64,000 nt of DNA from Bolinopsis microptera (lineage: Eukaryota > Ctenophora > Tentaculata > Lobata > Bolinopsidae): assembly GCF_026151205.1 (NCBI RefSeq), contig NC_087076.1:15329419-15393418 (forward strand), given 5' to 3'. Both the position numbers and the translations under genes were made by a program. This document shows, in pieces, positions 1-12,097 of the stretch. The notes below the pieces were generated by a model, which was not told the DNA's origin, ran no database searches, and saw nothing but the letters and a program-made list of their open reading frames with translations. Positions within the stretch are counted from its first letter, which is position 1; each line of letters starts with the position of its first letter.

Positions 1-367
1 TTTTTAGGCATAAGTCTTAAGTAGATTGTAACATCTAGACCTTCTTGCTATGTAGCATAATAACACTAATAGGAAAGACAACATTGACAATTTAATTGGC
101 AGCGGGAAATAACTGCTTAGTGGTGTCATTAATTCAGTAAGAACTTCCAAAGACTGAACCCCATACTTTCGAAAGTTTAATGTCATATAGTACCAACACT
201 CATATAATTTTTTCCAATATCGTCCAGCTTCTGCAGCGCATGAGTTTTATGAAACTGATGAAGAGCTTGTAAGAAAACATGGATTTATTATTTTAATAAG
301 TTATTCTGACACTGTTGATTGCATTTGCATGGAAACTCTGAGTTTGAAGAATCGATGTTTTCAATTA
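1..367 (-). mobile_element. LINE A, 5' part (end of a reverse pass)
   Basis: This is the reverse complement of 1505-1875 and continues a reverse pass cut by the window edge. It covers the esterase-like part of LINE A ORF1, including the complement of the GTNDI motif near position 190. The first bases are shared with the ends of the other reverse passes (near 11,724 and 23,495). Confidence 0.8.
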
Positions 368-435
368 TATATATATAATATAGCTATATAATATATATAT
401 CATATGTATATAATATATATATATATATATCTATA
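368..435. repeat. TA-rich microsatellite, one per pass
   Basis: This is an irregular (TA)n/(TATA-A) tract. The same tract recurs at about 1437-1504, 12,098-12,172, 13,190-13,262, 23,866-23,935 and 24,926-24,998, always between the A-turn segment and the LINE A 5' side. Its length differs from pass to pass. It is the practical 5' limit used here for LINE A. Confidence 0.85.
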
Positions 436-1436
436 TTATATTTTAAACTTGACGAAATTTCCCCGGCAACGGGGACATAGAAAGAAAAAACACCGAAAAT
501 CGACCTCAAAATGACCCTCCCCCCCCTGGGTGATGCCAAACCCAGCTCGCAAATGAGTTGAAACCTCGCCATTTTTAGCAGGGTTGAGAAAAAGGATAGG
601 AAAAGCTATAGCATTCATAAGAATTTTGATTAGTGCTTTAGATTTTTTAATAATTAACGACCGGAAGTGAGTTAAAAATCGTTAGAATAATGGCGTTATT
701 TAAGCAAAGGTTTACTGCGCTGTTTGCTGTAGCAACGTTAAAATGCACGTGCGCGAGCAACCACAGATTAACTACGCGCGTTGTAATGGCTTATGCAACG
801 TCATAATTTCAACACTAGCTCACATTTACGCTCACGCTTATGACTCTTATAACATTGTTTGTGATTTGGTATTTTTGAATGCTGTAAAAAGTATCGTTTG
901 GGATCCGAATACTAACAAACTCTGTCGGACATAATGGAATTTATCTAACAATGGCGACAGCGTCTGTTATAAATTCATTCCCCCAAACGATCTTTTTACC
1001 CCTCAAAAAAATCCATCACAAAACAAAGTATAAAGTCATAGCGTGAGCGTAAATGTGAGCTAGTTTGAAAATTATGACTATCAAACAAGCATAACAACGT
1101 CGCGTATGTTAATCCTGTGGGTATCTCGCGCACGTGCCATTTAAACGTTGCTACTCAACACGCAGTAAACCTTTGCTTAAATAACGCCATTATTCTAACG
1201 TTATTTAACCTCACTTCCGACGTTAATTTATAAAAAATCAAAGCCTAAACAAAAATTTCCAGAATGCTATAGCCTAGTCCTAACCCTTTCTACAAACCCT
1301 GCTAAAAATGGCGAGGTTTCCAACTCCATTTGCGAGCTGGTTTGGCATCACCAGAGGTCATTTTGAGGACGATATTCGTGTTTTTTCTTCTATGTCCCCG
1401 TAGCCGGGGAAATTTCGTCAAGTTAAAATATAACAA
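436..1436. other. Arms around turn A, no gene recognised
   Basis: Left and right halves are reverse complements around the spacer at 929-954. The arms hold several short self-complementary motifs (GTTGC-tac-GCAAC and CAACGCGCGTTG types) and a GC-richer stretch near the TA tract. I see no coding frame that holds in all passes. Equivalent segments are 12,173-13,189 and 23,936-24,925. Confidence 0.7.
929..954. other. Turn A spacer, copy 1
   Basis: A short AT-rich spacer (begins ACATAATGG, ends AACAATGG) lies between complementary arm ends CGCTGTCG and CGACAGCG. The same spacer in the same orientation occurs at the other two A turns, so it is a fixed loop of a hairpin. It does not resemble a standard SMRTbell adapter. 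Confidence 0.85.
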
Positions 1437-1629
1437 AGATATATATATATATATATAATATACAATATAATATAATATATGTATATATATATAATATATA
1501 TATAATGAAAACAACGATTCAACCAAACTCAAGAAGTTTCATGCAAAGCAATCAACAGTGTCGAGAATAACTTATAATATTAATAAATCCATGTTTTCCT
1601 TACAAGCCCTCATCAGATTTCATAAAACT

Positions 1630-2036
1630 CAAGCACAGCAGAAGCTGACGATATTGAAAAAAATTATTTGATTTGGTACTAATGACATTAAACATTCTAA
1701 GAATGGGTTCAGATTCCTTAGAAGAACTTTACTGAATTAATTGACACCACTAAAGCAGTTATTTCCGCGCAATTAAAATTGTCCAATTTTTGTCCTTCCA
1801 TTAAAGTTTTTTATATTCCTACATACAAAGAATTTCTAGATTTAACATCTACTTAAAGACTTATGCCTAAAAAAAAATTGCGTTTTCCTAGACTGTTTCT
1901 CAAACTTTTTAACTCGAGACTTATAGATCATGTAATGAACTTCTATACCATCGATTGCTTCATCTCAACATGAGAGGAGTAGTTTACTGTCCACTTGCTT
2001 AAGTTTGTTTTGTAAACGAACACAGTTTTGACAGTT
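1630..2036 (+). CDS. LINE A ORF1, SGNH-esterase-like domain (noisy frame)
   Basis: The translated stretch contains GTNDIKHS (about 1675-1698), then in other passes FPAAIII and LKNNC, and ends with WLHLNMRGVG just before a stop near 2036. A G-x-N-D motif followed by a late D/H-L-N motif is the signature of the SGNH hydrolase (esterase) domain carried by ORF1 of many CR1/L2-clade LINEs, where it may act on lipids or ribonucleoprotein targeting. The catalytic serine block (GDS) should lie upstream, near or before the TA tract, and I cannot see it reliably. The cleanest open stretch of this domain is in forward pass 3 at 25,162-25,449. The frame is interrupted by indels that differ between passes. 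Confidence 0.6.
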
Positions 2037-2779
2037 GTAAATAATCTTCTGGGAATTTAATCTTTGATCTTTTCTTCATTTAATATTTTGATAAGACTTG
2101 CCCCCTAAAAATTAAAACTCAAACAAATCTCTGATTTAATCTTGTCTCAATTTTATCCTCCTAGTCTCAGGTACATTCGTCACTGCCCAATTTTCCATAT
2201 GTTAACAATGAATCGTTTTAGACTTAAAAAGGTCTTTTGCATGCAAAAGGCCTCGTACACAGTCCAGAAATGCACATATACATATCAACACGTTTAACCT
2301 AACAAAATTTACACATTTAATTCTCCATGCACCCCACACATCAACTACAATTACATAATCATAGTGTTTCACTTCAATTCCTCTCATGACTTACCTCTCC
2401 AATTCTCTCTCCACACTAGGTCCATGAACACCGTATCCCCTAGATTCTAATATCATTCTCTCAACTCCTTACAGCCACGTTATCTTATACCATTTCATGC
2501 TTGCTCCACATCAAACTTTTTCTTTGTAAATATCTCCTCATGGTTTATAAGAAATGTACTTCCTTCCTGTATGATGAATAGAGTCAAGTATTCCAGCGCC
2601 TCAGCTCCAGTATCTTTATTCATTCTTTGTTTTCTCTCTTAACTTTCTTTTGATAACTCTTGTTATCCTTCTATGCTTAATCCAGGTCCCAACTCGCCCC
2701 TATCTTATACTCTGACCAAAATTGTCCAAGTTCTGTATCCTTTCAAATAAAAAACCCAAAACTCCTCCCATCCCTACTT

Positions 2780-5605
2780 GATGGTAATAAGATTTTCCGA
2801 ACTCAATCCTTCTAAACATAAGCAGCCTGACATAATAGCCCTAAATGAGACTTGGCTCAAAAAATCTATTTCTACAAACGAAATCTTTCCCTCTTCTCAT
2901 ATGAAATCTTCCGCAATGACCGCACGAGAAAAGACCCAATCCTCAAGAGCCCTAATAACCCTAAAAAGTTTAGGGAAAATGAGGTGGTGTTCTTTTGGCT
3001 GTTCGGTCTGATCTCGATGCCACTACAACCCGACTACCATTATCCTAGGTGCATAAAATGCTTGCCGTTAAAATTGGCTTTTTTCCCTAACAAAAGAATA
3101 ATGTAATCTGTACCTTGTTATAGAGTAGAATCTTTGTTACCTAATCATGATGTCAAAGTTTAGTTATTTCGCAACTAGTTTCCAAAAAAGAATCCCCCTA
3201 AAATCTAGTTTATTGTGATTTTAAATCTTCCCCCATACAACTGCTATCTCATCAGTACGATACCTATTGAGCAATCATCATAGATTCTTTCATGAGTCTT
3301 TCGTCTCTCCCATTGATCACATCACCCACCCATAAAAGTGGTAATTACATAGACAATTCTTCCCATAATTATGATAACACAATCGATAACATGATTCTGA
3401 TGATCCTCATTCCGTGTGCAAATCTGATCATTATTCTGTCACTTTTTCAATTACAAGCACCTTTCCCGCAGAAAACTCCTAAACGTAAAATCTATAATAA
3501 AAGAAAGCAAACTGGAGACATGATTAAACGTGAATATGCTCGATTAATTGCAAGTCCTTAGAATGCCAATATGCCCTTATTCCTCTGGAAGTAGTTTAAA
3601 ACTGCATTATGAATTTAGTGATATACTATTCCTAAATAACTAATTAAATCAGAATTTCAACCCCCGTCGATAGAGAACTTTTTGTCTTCATGCCGAAAAA
3701 GGATAACTCAGATCCTAAATTCAAATTTCTGGTTTCTATTTCTGATGAGTTAAAGTTGTTTACTTAGCCGTAAAGATTTAAGAGGCTTTCATAAGCCAAA
3801 ATAAGAGACAATCTTTTTTCAATAGTGATATCCAGCGCTAATAACTAAGACAGTTTTGGTCACATACACACCGAGTATAAACTAACTCCTGCCGTTATGT
3901 CCTAATTGTGTTAGTTATTCTGGACACTTCGTTCAAACCCAAACCAAGCTGAACTATTCAATCTTTCTTTACAACTCAGTTTTCCGGATCCTTCACTTAT
4001 GACACGAATCTCTATGTCAATGATGTTGATTTTGATATGACTTCGATCATCGGGATTTCGTAGCTTCTTTCAAATATAATTCAAATAAAGCCCAGGACCA
4101 GATGGGCATACACGGAAAATTCTCAAAAATTGTTCCTAGGTTTAGCTTACCTCAACATGCATTTTTCGTGGATCTTACAACACGGCTACATTCCACAAGA
4201 ATGGAAAACTTCAAATGTTTCCCAATATTTAAGAAAGTAAGAAAAGTGAGTTGAAAACATAGACCAATATCCCTTTACTTGTTAGTCATGAAAGTTTTTT
4301 GAGCGCATTGTTAAACGTAAACTGCATTCTTTGACAGTAACCCTTCATGATCCAGGCAGCATGGTTTTCTAAGCACAATCATGCACAACCATATGGATGA
4401 CTTTGTGATAGCCTGCATGTCTCTTAACGAAAACATTATCAATCATGTTGTTATTTTTGATTTTCTAAGCATTTGATTCTGTAAATCATGATATCCTTCA
4501 TCATAAGCAAAAGACCTTATATTAACATGATTGGTACACTTCTCAAATTCTTACCAATTACCTTCAGGCCGTTTACCAAAGATGGTTATTGTAATGAGAA
4601 TATGTCATCTACCCTCTCATTAATTCTGTGTCCACCAGGCCTCTATTCTGGTCCCTTACTTTTGGTATTGTTTATCAATGATATTCCTCTTGGCCCTTTT
4701 CGGATAATACTGAATTGTTTTTGTATCGATGATACAAAAATCGGCGTAAAATACATTCATCTCGGAATTAATACTAATTTACAAATGATATAGACCTATC
4801 TCTCTGACTGGGCACTAAAACAAAATGCATTTCCATCCATCAAAATGTAAAGTGGCTTATTGTTTCAGAAAACATCTTATCTCCTCCATTCGCATCAATC
4901 TTGATGGCTTCCTCTTGTGTATGTAATTTGAAAAAGAACTTGAGTCGATTTACTCCTAATCTAAGTGAATAGTCAGTGCGACAGAATTTATACTAAGCCT
5001 GCCAACAACTGGTATGGTCAGAAGAGATGGCCAAAGTTGTCAGTTGTATCAGAAACGTCGCCGGCGCTTTCCTCCCCTTGTTCGTAGCCATTCGAAAATT
5101 GTTCCATATCTGGCGCCTTTGTTATAAATCACTAGGATAAATAAAAAGTCTCCAAAAGAGAGCTATTTAAATGATTCGTCTGAAGAGGGCCGCAGTTATC
5201 CACCTGAGCAATATTCAAAAATGCTAAGCTTGTGACCAATCTCCCTTTGTCTCAAAAGTTTTACTTGATAGATCTTATTTTTTTTTCCACCAAGTTCTTA
5301 ACAATTTAATTCCTGAATCACTGCCTCAACATCTCTCTTTATATCAGGGCACTTCTCGACAAACGTGCCACCTCGACAGTCGTCTATTGTGTCCATCAAT
5401 TTTACTAAGTTTAATTCAGAATTCACACACCACATGAACCTCAATGGGGGGGAGCCCACTGGCAAACTCAATTTCTACAAACCCATATACTGTGAATGGA
5501 ACTCCCTTTACCGGTAAGACAGATTGTGTCAACTAGTCTTTTCAAAGCTAGTCACTAGCATCTATTGAAATGTTTAATGGATATGAACAACAGTCTAGCC
5601 TAGTC
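2780..5605 (+). CDS. LINE A ORF2, endonuclease and reverse transcriptase (noisy frame)
   Basis: The endonuclease begins with QPDIIALNETWL (about 2822-2858) and continues through IFRNDR. The reverse transcriptase follows from about 4060: KAQGPDG, then a YFDFAKAFDSVNHD-type block, a GVPQGSILGPLL-type block and a YADD-type active site near 4725, best read by comparing passes. A C-terminal LRRCHLDS-type block precedes a stop near 5600. The protein would nick target DNA and copy the LINE RNA in place. The frame is broken repeatedly in this pass by one-base indels, but the same sites are usually unbroken in other passes. Equivalent regions occur in every pass. Confidence 0.7.
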
Positions 5606-6018
5606 TCTTTGCTTCCCCATATTATATTTATTTTTGTTTATTAATTTTTTTATCTACCTTCCTAATCTTTCAACATCATATCACACTTCACGCGCACACC
5701 TTCTCACACATTAAAGACCAATTCAGACCTTGTATTAATTTATCTTGGAATTTGACGTATTGAAATACAAATTTGACTCTATATCCACAGTTATTCCACC
5801 ATGATTTGTTTGGTTATTAAAATAGTTTTTTCAAAATTTTTGATTTAGATTAATTTCGAATGTAATGGTCCAAGTCCTGCGGACATAGTTCACTATGAGT
5901 TTACCGTGTTTGGGTCCCATCAATATTACAGATGGGGCGATAATTTTTGAACGATTCAATTTTTATATTCAACTAATGCTGTACTCTGGTAAAATTAAAA
6001 GTATTAATAAAAAAAATA

Positions 6019-6680
6019 AAATTAACATAAATTAACAAATAAAAACAAAATCAACGACCGAACGAATTGAAACAAAATGAAATACAAAGAACAAAAACTA
6101 AAATAAAAATAAAGAGTTCCTAAAAAGCATTTCTTCGCATAAACTTGTTGTGTCCTACCTTTACTTATGAGTTCCTCCTCCTCTTAATAGATAGGCCATC
6201 TTTATTTAAAATAATATAAAGTTTTTCAGTAAGGCAGAGATTAACAATCTTTCGTACCCCCCTTGTACGGATGACATGTTAGATTATTTTTTCCAAGATA
6301 TTTTTATATGGTTTTGTTTACTTTCAACTCCCATATTTTCTAGATACTCGGTCTATTTCGTATGCGTCTTCGAGTTGAAAGAGCTTGTGTGAACTGAACG
6401 GTCTTAAAAGTGTTTTCAGTAAGCCTCAATATATTTGTGCACTATCTTTTTCATTTTCCACTGCAATATTGATTTCATATAATCACTGCAGCGTCCAGCA
6501 TTGTCCGTTCAGGTGGTCACATTCCGGCTTATTCTGCACTTGCACTTTTTCGATTTAATTGTATTTTCTTTCTAGCTTGGTGTCTTGCTCGCTAATATGA
6601 TCCAACTTGGTAGGCAACTGTATGTAGCTTATATGTGTTTCTGTTGAACTTTGTAAATTGGTGTCCTCTGGGGAAGTGCT
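6019..6680 (-). mobile_element. Penelope-like element, GIY-YIG part, forward pass 1
   Basis: Read on the minus strand, this stretch encodes the C-terminal part of a Penelope-like retroelement protein: a CPLNGQCL cysteine block, then KYIGLTE, then KIWSLKD, then a CLTEK block. That order is the GIY-YIG endonuclease region of Penelope-like elements. The upstream reverse transcriptase is not present because the pass turns back at B. The element lies tail to tail with LINE A. Confidence 0.7.
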
Positions 6681-6821
6681 TTGTCTATAATCGAAAGCTC
6701 TTGCCTATGTTTTGTTATTGTTTACATTTGTAACAGAAGCCTTAAATGTGCCCACTAACGGACAATGCCTGAAGCAGCGTGATATATGAAGCAACGAATT
6801 GCAGTGGAAAAGAAAAGAAAG
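6681..6821. other. Turn B spacer, copy 1
   Basis: The left arm ends at GGGGAAGTGC and the right arm resumes at GCCCTTCCCC. The ~140-nt spacer is not random: about 50 nt continue the antisense Penelope-like sequence, followed by a sense copy of the CPLNGQCL-encoding segment (near 6740), which joins the right arm at a shared GAGCAC/GCACTT microhomology. The same structure is at 18,438-18,576 and 30,215-30,354. Confidence 0.75.
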
Positions 6822-7494
6822 AGCCCTTCCCCAAGGACAACCAATTCACAAAATGTTAACAAAACAAAATAACTATCATACTTGGCCTACCCAACTATGA
6901 TCCATCATAGCGACACCCAAGAAACCCAAAGAAACCAACCAGAAAGAACCTCAACTAAATCGAAACGTCAATTGCAAAAGCCGTAAATGTGCCCCCTGAA
7001 CGGACAATGCCTTGAAGCATCAGTGATATATGAACAACTATTGCAGGTGGAAAATGAAAAGAAAGAACACAAATAAATTGGGCTTACTGAAAACAACTTT
7101 AAGACCCGTTTCAGTTCACACACAACTCTTTTCAACTCGAGAAGCTACAAATCATACGGAGCTATCGTAAGAAAATATGGAGTTTGAAAGATAAACAACC
7201 ACCATATAAAAAACTTGGAAAATAATATTCAAACATGCTCATCCGTACAAGGTGGGTACGAAAGATTGTCCATCCTCTGCCTATACTAAAAACTTTATAT
7301 TATATAAATAAAGATGGCAATCTATTAATAGGAGGAAGGGAACTCATAAGTAAATGTCGGCACAACCAACAATTTATCTAAGAAATGTCTTTTAGAATTT
7401 TAATTTAATTTTATTTTTGTTCTGTTTCATTTTCGTTTCAATTGTTCGTTTTCGTTTCGTTTTGATTTTGTTTTTGATTTAGTTACGTTACTTA
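6822..7494 (+). mobile_element. Penelope-like element, GIY-YIG part, reverse pass 1
   Basis: This is the sense-strand view of the Penelope-like 3' region. It starts with an HFPKDNQF-like stretch, then the cysteine block near 6990, KYIGLTE near 7065-7093, KIWSLKD near 7167-7190 and the block leading to the GGG-rich end near 7340. In this family the domain nicks target DNA. I place the 3' end against the LINE A tail at about 7495. Confidence 0.7.
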
Positions 7495-10400
7495 ATATTA
7501 TTTTTTTTATTAAATACATCTTCAATTTACGAGTACAGCAATAGATGAAATATAAAATAGAATCGTCAAAATATCGCCCCATCTGTTAAATATGATGGGC
7601 ACCCAAACACGTAAACACATAGGGAACTATGTCCGCAGTAACTTTGACCCATCCATCGAATAATCAAAAATCCAAAATTTATGAAAACTATTAATAACCA
7701 AACAAATCCATGGTAATAACTGTTGGAATAGAGGTCAAAATTTGTATATCAATACGTCAAATTTCCAGATAACATTAGATACAGGCCTGAAATGGTCATA
7801 ATGTGTGAGAAGTGTGCGGTGAAGTGTGATATGATGTTGAAAGTATAGGAAGTAATAAAAAAATTATAAAACAAAAATAATAATAATATGGGGACAAAGA
7901 GACTGAGCTAAGACTTTGTTTCACTATCCAATAAACATTTCCATAGATCTTAGTGACCTCAGCTTTTGAAAAGACTATAACACAATCTGTCTACCTGTCA
8001 AGGGAGGTCCATTCCACATATATGGGTTTCTGTAGAAAAAATGAATTGCCATTGGCTATTGAGGACATGTGTGTGTGAATTCTGACTTCTGAACTTAGTA
8101 AAATTGATGACACAAAAGACAGACTGTCGAGGTGGCAACGTCTTTAGTCGAGAAGTGCCCTGAATAACGAGAATAGTGAGGCAGTTGATACAGAATTAAA
8201 TTGTTAAAGAACTTTGTGGAAACAAATAAGATCATTCAAGTCAAACTTTTGAGACAAAGGAGAATGGCGAACAAGCTTGCACTTTTGACAGATTGCTCAG
8301 GTTATCACTGCGGCCCTCTTCAAACAGAATCCATTTTAAATAGCTCTCTTTTAGGAGACTTCTAATTTATCATCTATAGTAATTATTACAAGGCGCAATT
8401 AGGAACAATTTTCGAATTGGCTACGAACCAGGGAAGGTAAAGCGCCCGCCGCGTTTTCTGATCAATGCAATATGCCATCTCTTCTGACCATACCAAGTTT
8501 GTTTGGCAGGCCTTAGTATAAAATTCTGTCCACTGACAATTCCAACCTAGCTAAGGAGTAAACATCGACTCCAAGATCTTTTCTAACTCTACATACTCAA
8601 GGAGGATGAGCCATCTAGATTGTAACGAATGGAGGAGATAAAGATGTTTTTCCTAAACAATAAGCACTTTACATTTTGCTGGAATGGAATCGCATTTTGG
8701 TTTTCTTAGTGCCCCAGTCCAGAGAGATAGTCCCTATATCCATTTGTAAATTAGTATTATCAGAAGATGAATGTATTTTACCTGCCAGATTTTTTATCAT
8801 CGGCATACAAAACAATATCATGTATATCCGAAAGGACAAGAGGAAACATTGAAAAACAATACAAAAAGTAAGGACCAAGAAGACCCTGGGGACACCAGAA
8901 TTACTGAAGGGTACTGACATCTCATTACCAATAACCACTCTTTGTTACGCCTTGACGTAATTGTAAGAAATTTGAGAAGTGTACCATCAATGTTATATAA
9001 GGTCTTTAGCTTATGAAGCAGGGATATCATGATTTAAACAGAATCAAAATGCCATAGCAAAATCAAAATACACAACAGTGATTGATAATGTTTTTTCGTT
9101 AAGAGACAATGCCAGGCTATCACAAAGTCCAACCATATTGGTTGTGCATGACATGTGCTCTAGAAAACCTGCTGCCTGGGATCAAGATGGTACTTGTCAA
9201 AGAAAGCAGTTTGACGTTAACATCCTCAAAAACATCATTACTAAACAATAAGGGATATTGGTCTATAGTTTTTTCAACCTCACTTTTTCTTTACCTTTCT
9301 TAAAATATTGGGACAACATTTCAAGTTACCATTCTTGTGAATGTAGCCGCTGTTTGTAAGATCCACGAAAAAATGGCATGTAGAGGTAACTAAACCTACG
9401 GAACAATTTTTGAGAATTTTACCGTGTATGCATCTGGTCCCCGGCTTTATTTGAAATTAATATTTGAAAGAAGCTTCGAACATCCCGAAAACAAAAAATG
9501 GGGATCGAAGTCAATATCAAAAATCAACATCATTGACATGGAGATAATATTCAGTGCATAAAAGTGAAGATCCGAAAACTGGTTATAAAAGTAAGAATTG
9601 AAAGTTCAGCATTGAGCCTTGGTTTGAACCGAAAAGCTGTCCAGAATAACTAAAAACAATTAGGAATCCGGCAGAGATTAATTATAACTTAACATGGGAC
9701 CCAAGAACTTCTTAGTTAATAGCGCTGGATCATCCACATATTGAAAAGATAGTCTCTATTTTGGCTATAAAGCCTCTTAAAATCTTTACGGCTAAGTAAC
9801 AAACTTTAAACACATCAGAAATAGAACCAACATTTTTAAATTTAGAATCTGAGGACTATCCTTTTTAACGGCATGAAGAAAAAAGTTCACTATCGAACAC
9901 GGGGGTTGAAACTCGATATAATAAGTTACTTTAGGAATATGTGATATCAACAAATTTCATAATGCAGTCTTTAACTAACTTCCTAACGAATCAGGATCTA
10001 GGCTTCTAGGACTGCCATTAATCGAGCAGAATTCACAATAATTCATTCCCATTTGCTTTCTTATAATTATAGATTTTACGTTTAGAGTTTTCTTGCGGGA
10101 AAATGACCTTTTAATTGAAAAAGTGACAAAAATGATCCAGATTTTGCCCCGGAATGAGGATCACAGAACATCAAGTTACGATTGTGTTTATCCATAAATA
10201 CTGAAAGAATGTCTTAATGTATTACCCCTTTTATGGTGGTGATGTGTATCAACTGGATAGAAAAGATCACTGAAAGAATCTTTGAAGGATTGCTCAATAG
10301 GTACGGTACTTGTGAAAATAGCCAGTCTGTATGGGGGAGATTAAAATCACCAAATAACATAATTTTAGGGGATTCTTATTGGAAACTAGCTTGCGAATAT

Positions 10401-12097
10401 AACAAACTATGAACTCTGATTAGGTAACCCTAGAGTTCCTACTCTATAACAATACAGATAACAATACTCTCTTTGATAGAAAAGCAATTGTTAAACGGCA
10501 CATTACAGCCCCTAGGCTAAACTGGTAGTCGGTTGTAGTGGCAAATCGAGATCAGCCGAACAGGCAAAGAACACCACCTCCATTTCCCCTAAACTTTTAG
10601 GTTATTAGATCTTTGAGGAAGAGTCTTCCGTGCGGTCATTTGCGGAAGATTTCATAATTAGAAGAAGGAAAGATTTCGTTTCTAGAAATAGATTTTTTTT
10701 GAGCCAAGTCTCATTAGGCAATTATGTCAGGCAGCTCTATGTATAAGCAAAGGATTAAGTTCGGAAATCTTATTACCATCAAGAAGGGGATGGGACGGAG
10801 CATAGGTTACTGAAAGAATAAGACCATTTTTTGGGGGGGGAAAAACCAATTTTTTTTGGTAAAGTAAAGAATAGGGTGTTGGGACCTGATTAAGCATAGA
10901 AGGATTAACAAATTATCAAAAGAAAGTTAAAGAGAAACCCAAAGAATGAATAAAGAACTAACGCCTAGCGGCTGGAATACTTGACTCTATTCAACTTACC
11001 AGGGAGAAGAACAATCTTATAAACCATGAGGAGATAATTACAAATATAGAGTTTTGATGTGGGAGCCAGCAAGAAATTGTATAAGATAACGTGGGCTGTC
11101 AAGGAGAAGAGAGAATGAATATAACCTCTAGGGGGAATGACGGTGTTATCATGGAACTAGACGTGGAGAGAAGAATTGGAGAAGGAAGTCATGATGAGAG
11201 AAATAGAAGGAAAAACAAATGAATTAAGATAATTGTAGTTTGATGTGTTGGGGTGCCTGAGAATTAAATGTGTAAATTTTTGTTAGGTATAAACGTGTTG
11301 ATATGTATATTGCATTACTTGACTGTATACGAGGATGCCTTTTGTCATGCAAAAAGACCTATCCTAAGTCAAAACGATCATTGCTAACATATGGAAAAAT
11401 GGGCAGTGACCGATGTACCTGAAATAGGAGCATAAAATTGAAAAAAGATTAAATCAGAGATTGTTTTGAGTTTTAATTTTAGGCGCAACGTCTTAATCAA
11501 AAATTAAATGAAAGAAAAGATCAAAGATTTAAAATTCCCAGAAGATTATTTACAACCCTGCAACACTGTGTTCGTTTACAACAAACTTAAGTTAAGCCAA
11601 GTGGAACAGTAACCTACTCCTCTCATGTTGAGATGACGCCAAATCATGGTATAGAAGTTCATTAAATGCTCTAAGTCTCGATTTAAAAAAGTTTAGAAAC
11701 GCCAAGAACACGCAATTATTCTTTAGGCATAAGTCTTTAAGTAGATTTGTTAAAATCTAGAACATTCAGTGCTATGTATGAATATAAACGCTAAAATAGA
11801 AGACAACATTGGACATTAAAATTGCAGCGGGAAATAACTGCATAGTGTTGTCAAATAAATTCAGTAAGATACTTCCTAAGGAACTGACCCATATTAGAAG
11901 TTTAATGTCATTAGTACCCAACACTCAATAAAATTTTTTCAATATCGTCATCTTCTGCAGCTGCAATTGAGTTTTATGTAAAAATGATGAAGGAGCTTGT
12001 AAGGAAAACATGGATTATTTAATTTAAAAAGTTAATTCTGACACTGATGATTGCTATTTGCATGAAACTCCTGATTGTTAGAATCCTTTGTTTTCAT
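7495..12097 (-). mobile_element. LINE A, reverse pass 1
   Basis: This is the reverse complement of the LINE A described at 1505-6018. The reverse transcriptase lies at about 7900-9450, the endonuclease at about 9950-10,770 and the esterase-like ORF1 end at about 11,550-11,960, all on the minus strand. Frames are broken by noise at different places than in forward pass 1. Confidence 0.8.

Larger units (their letters stand above)
1505..6018 (+). mobile_element. LINE A (CR1-like non-LTR retrotransposon), forward pass 1
   Basis: This is a non-LTR retrotransposon with an esterase-like ORF1, an apurinic-type endonuclease and a reverse transcriptase, a layout typical of the CR1 superclade. The 3' end is placed at about 6018, at a TTAATAAAAAAA-like tail, because an independent copy (31,561-41,244) stops matching at the same point (41,244). 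The 5' end is uncertain; I use the TA tract as the limit. Every frame is broken many times, but at different places in each pass, so the breaks probably reflect base-calling noise and not the element's true state. Confidence 0.8.

Noticed and set aside
368-435. TA tracts as promoters or replication origins
   Set aside because: They are plain microsatellites of different length in each pass, with no linked regulatory motif.
743-934. Short open frame near turn A as a gene
   Set aside because: It is not preserved in the other passes of the same sequence.
929-954. A sequencing hairpin adapter left in the read at turn A
   Set aside because: The spacer is AT-rich (ACATAATGG to AACAATGG) and has none of the repeated TCTCTC, CCTCCTCC or GTTGTTG blocks of the common SMRTbell adapter. 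Turn B has genomic Penelope-like sequence instead.
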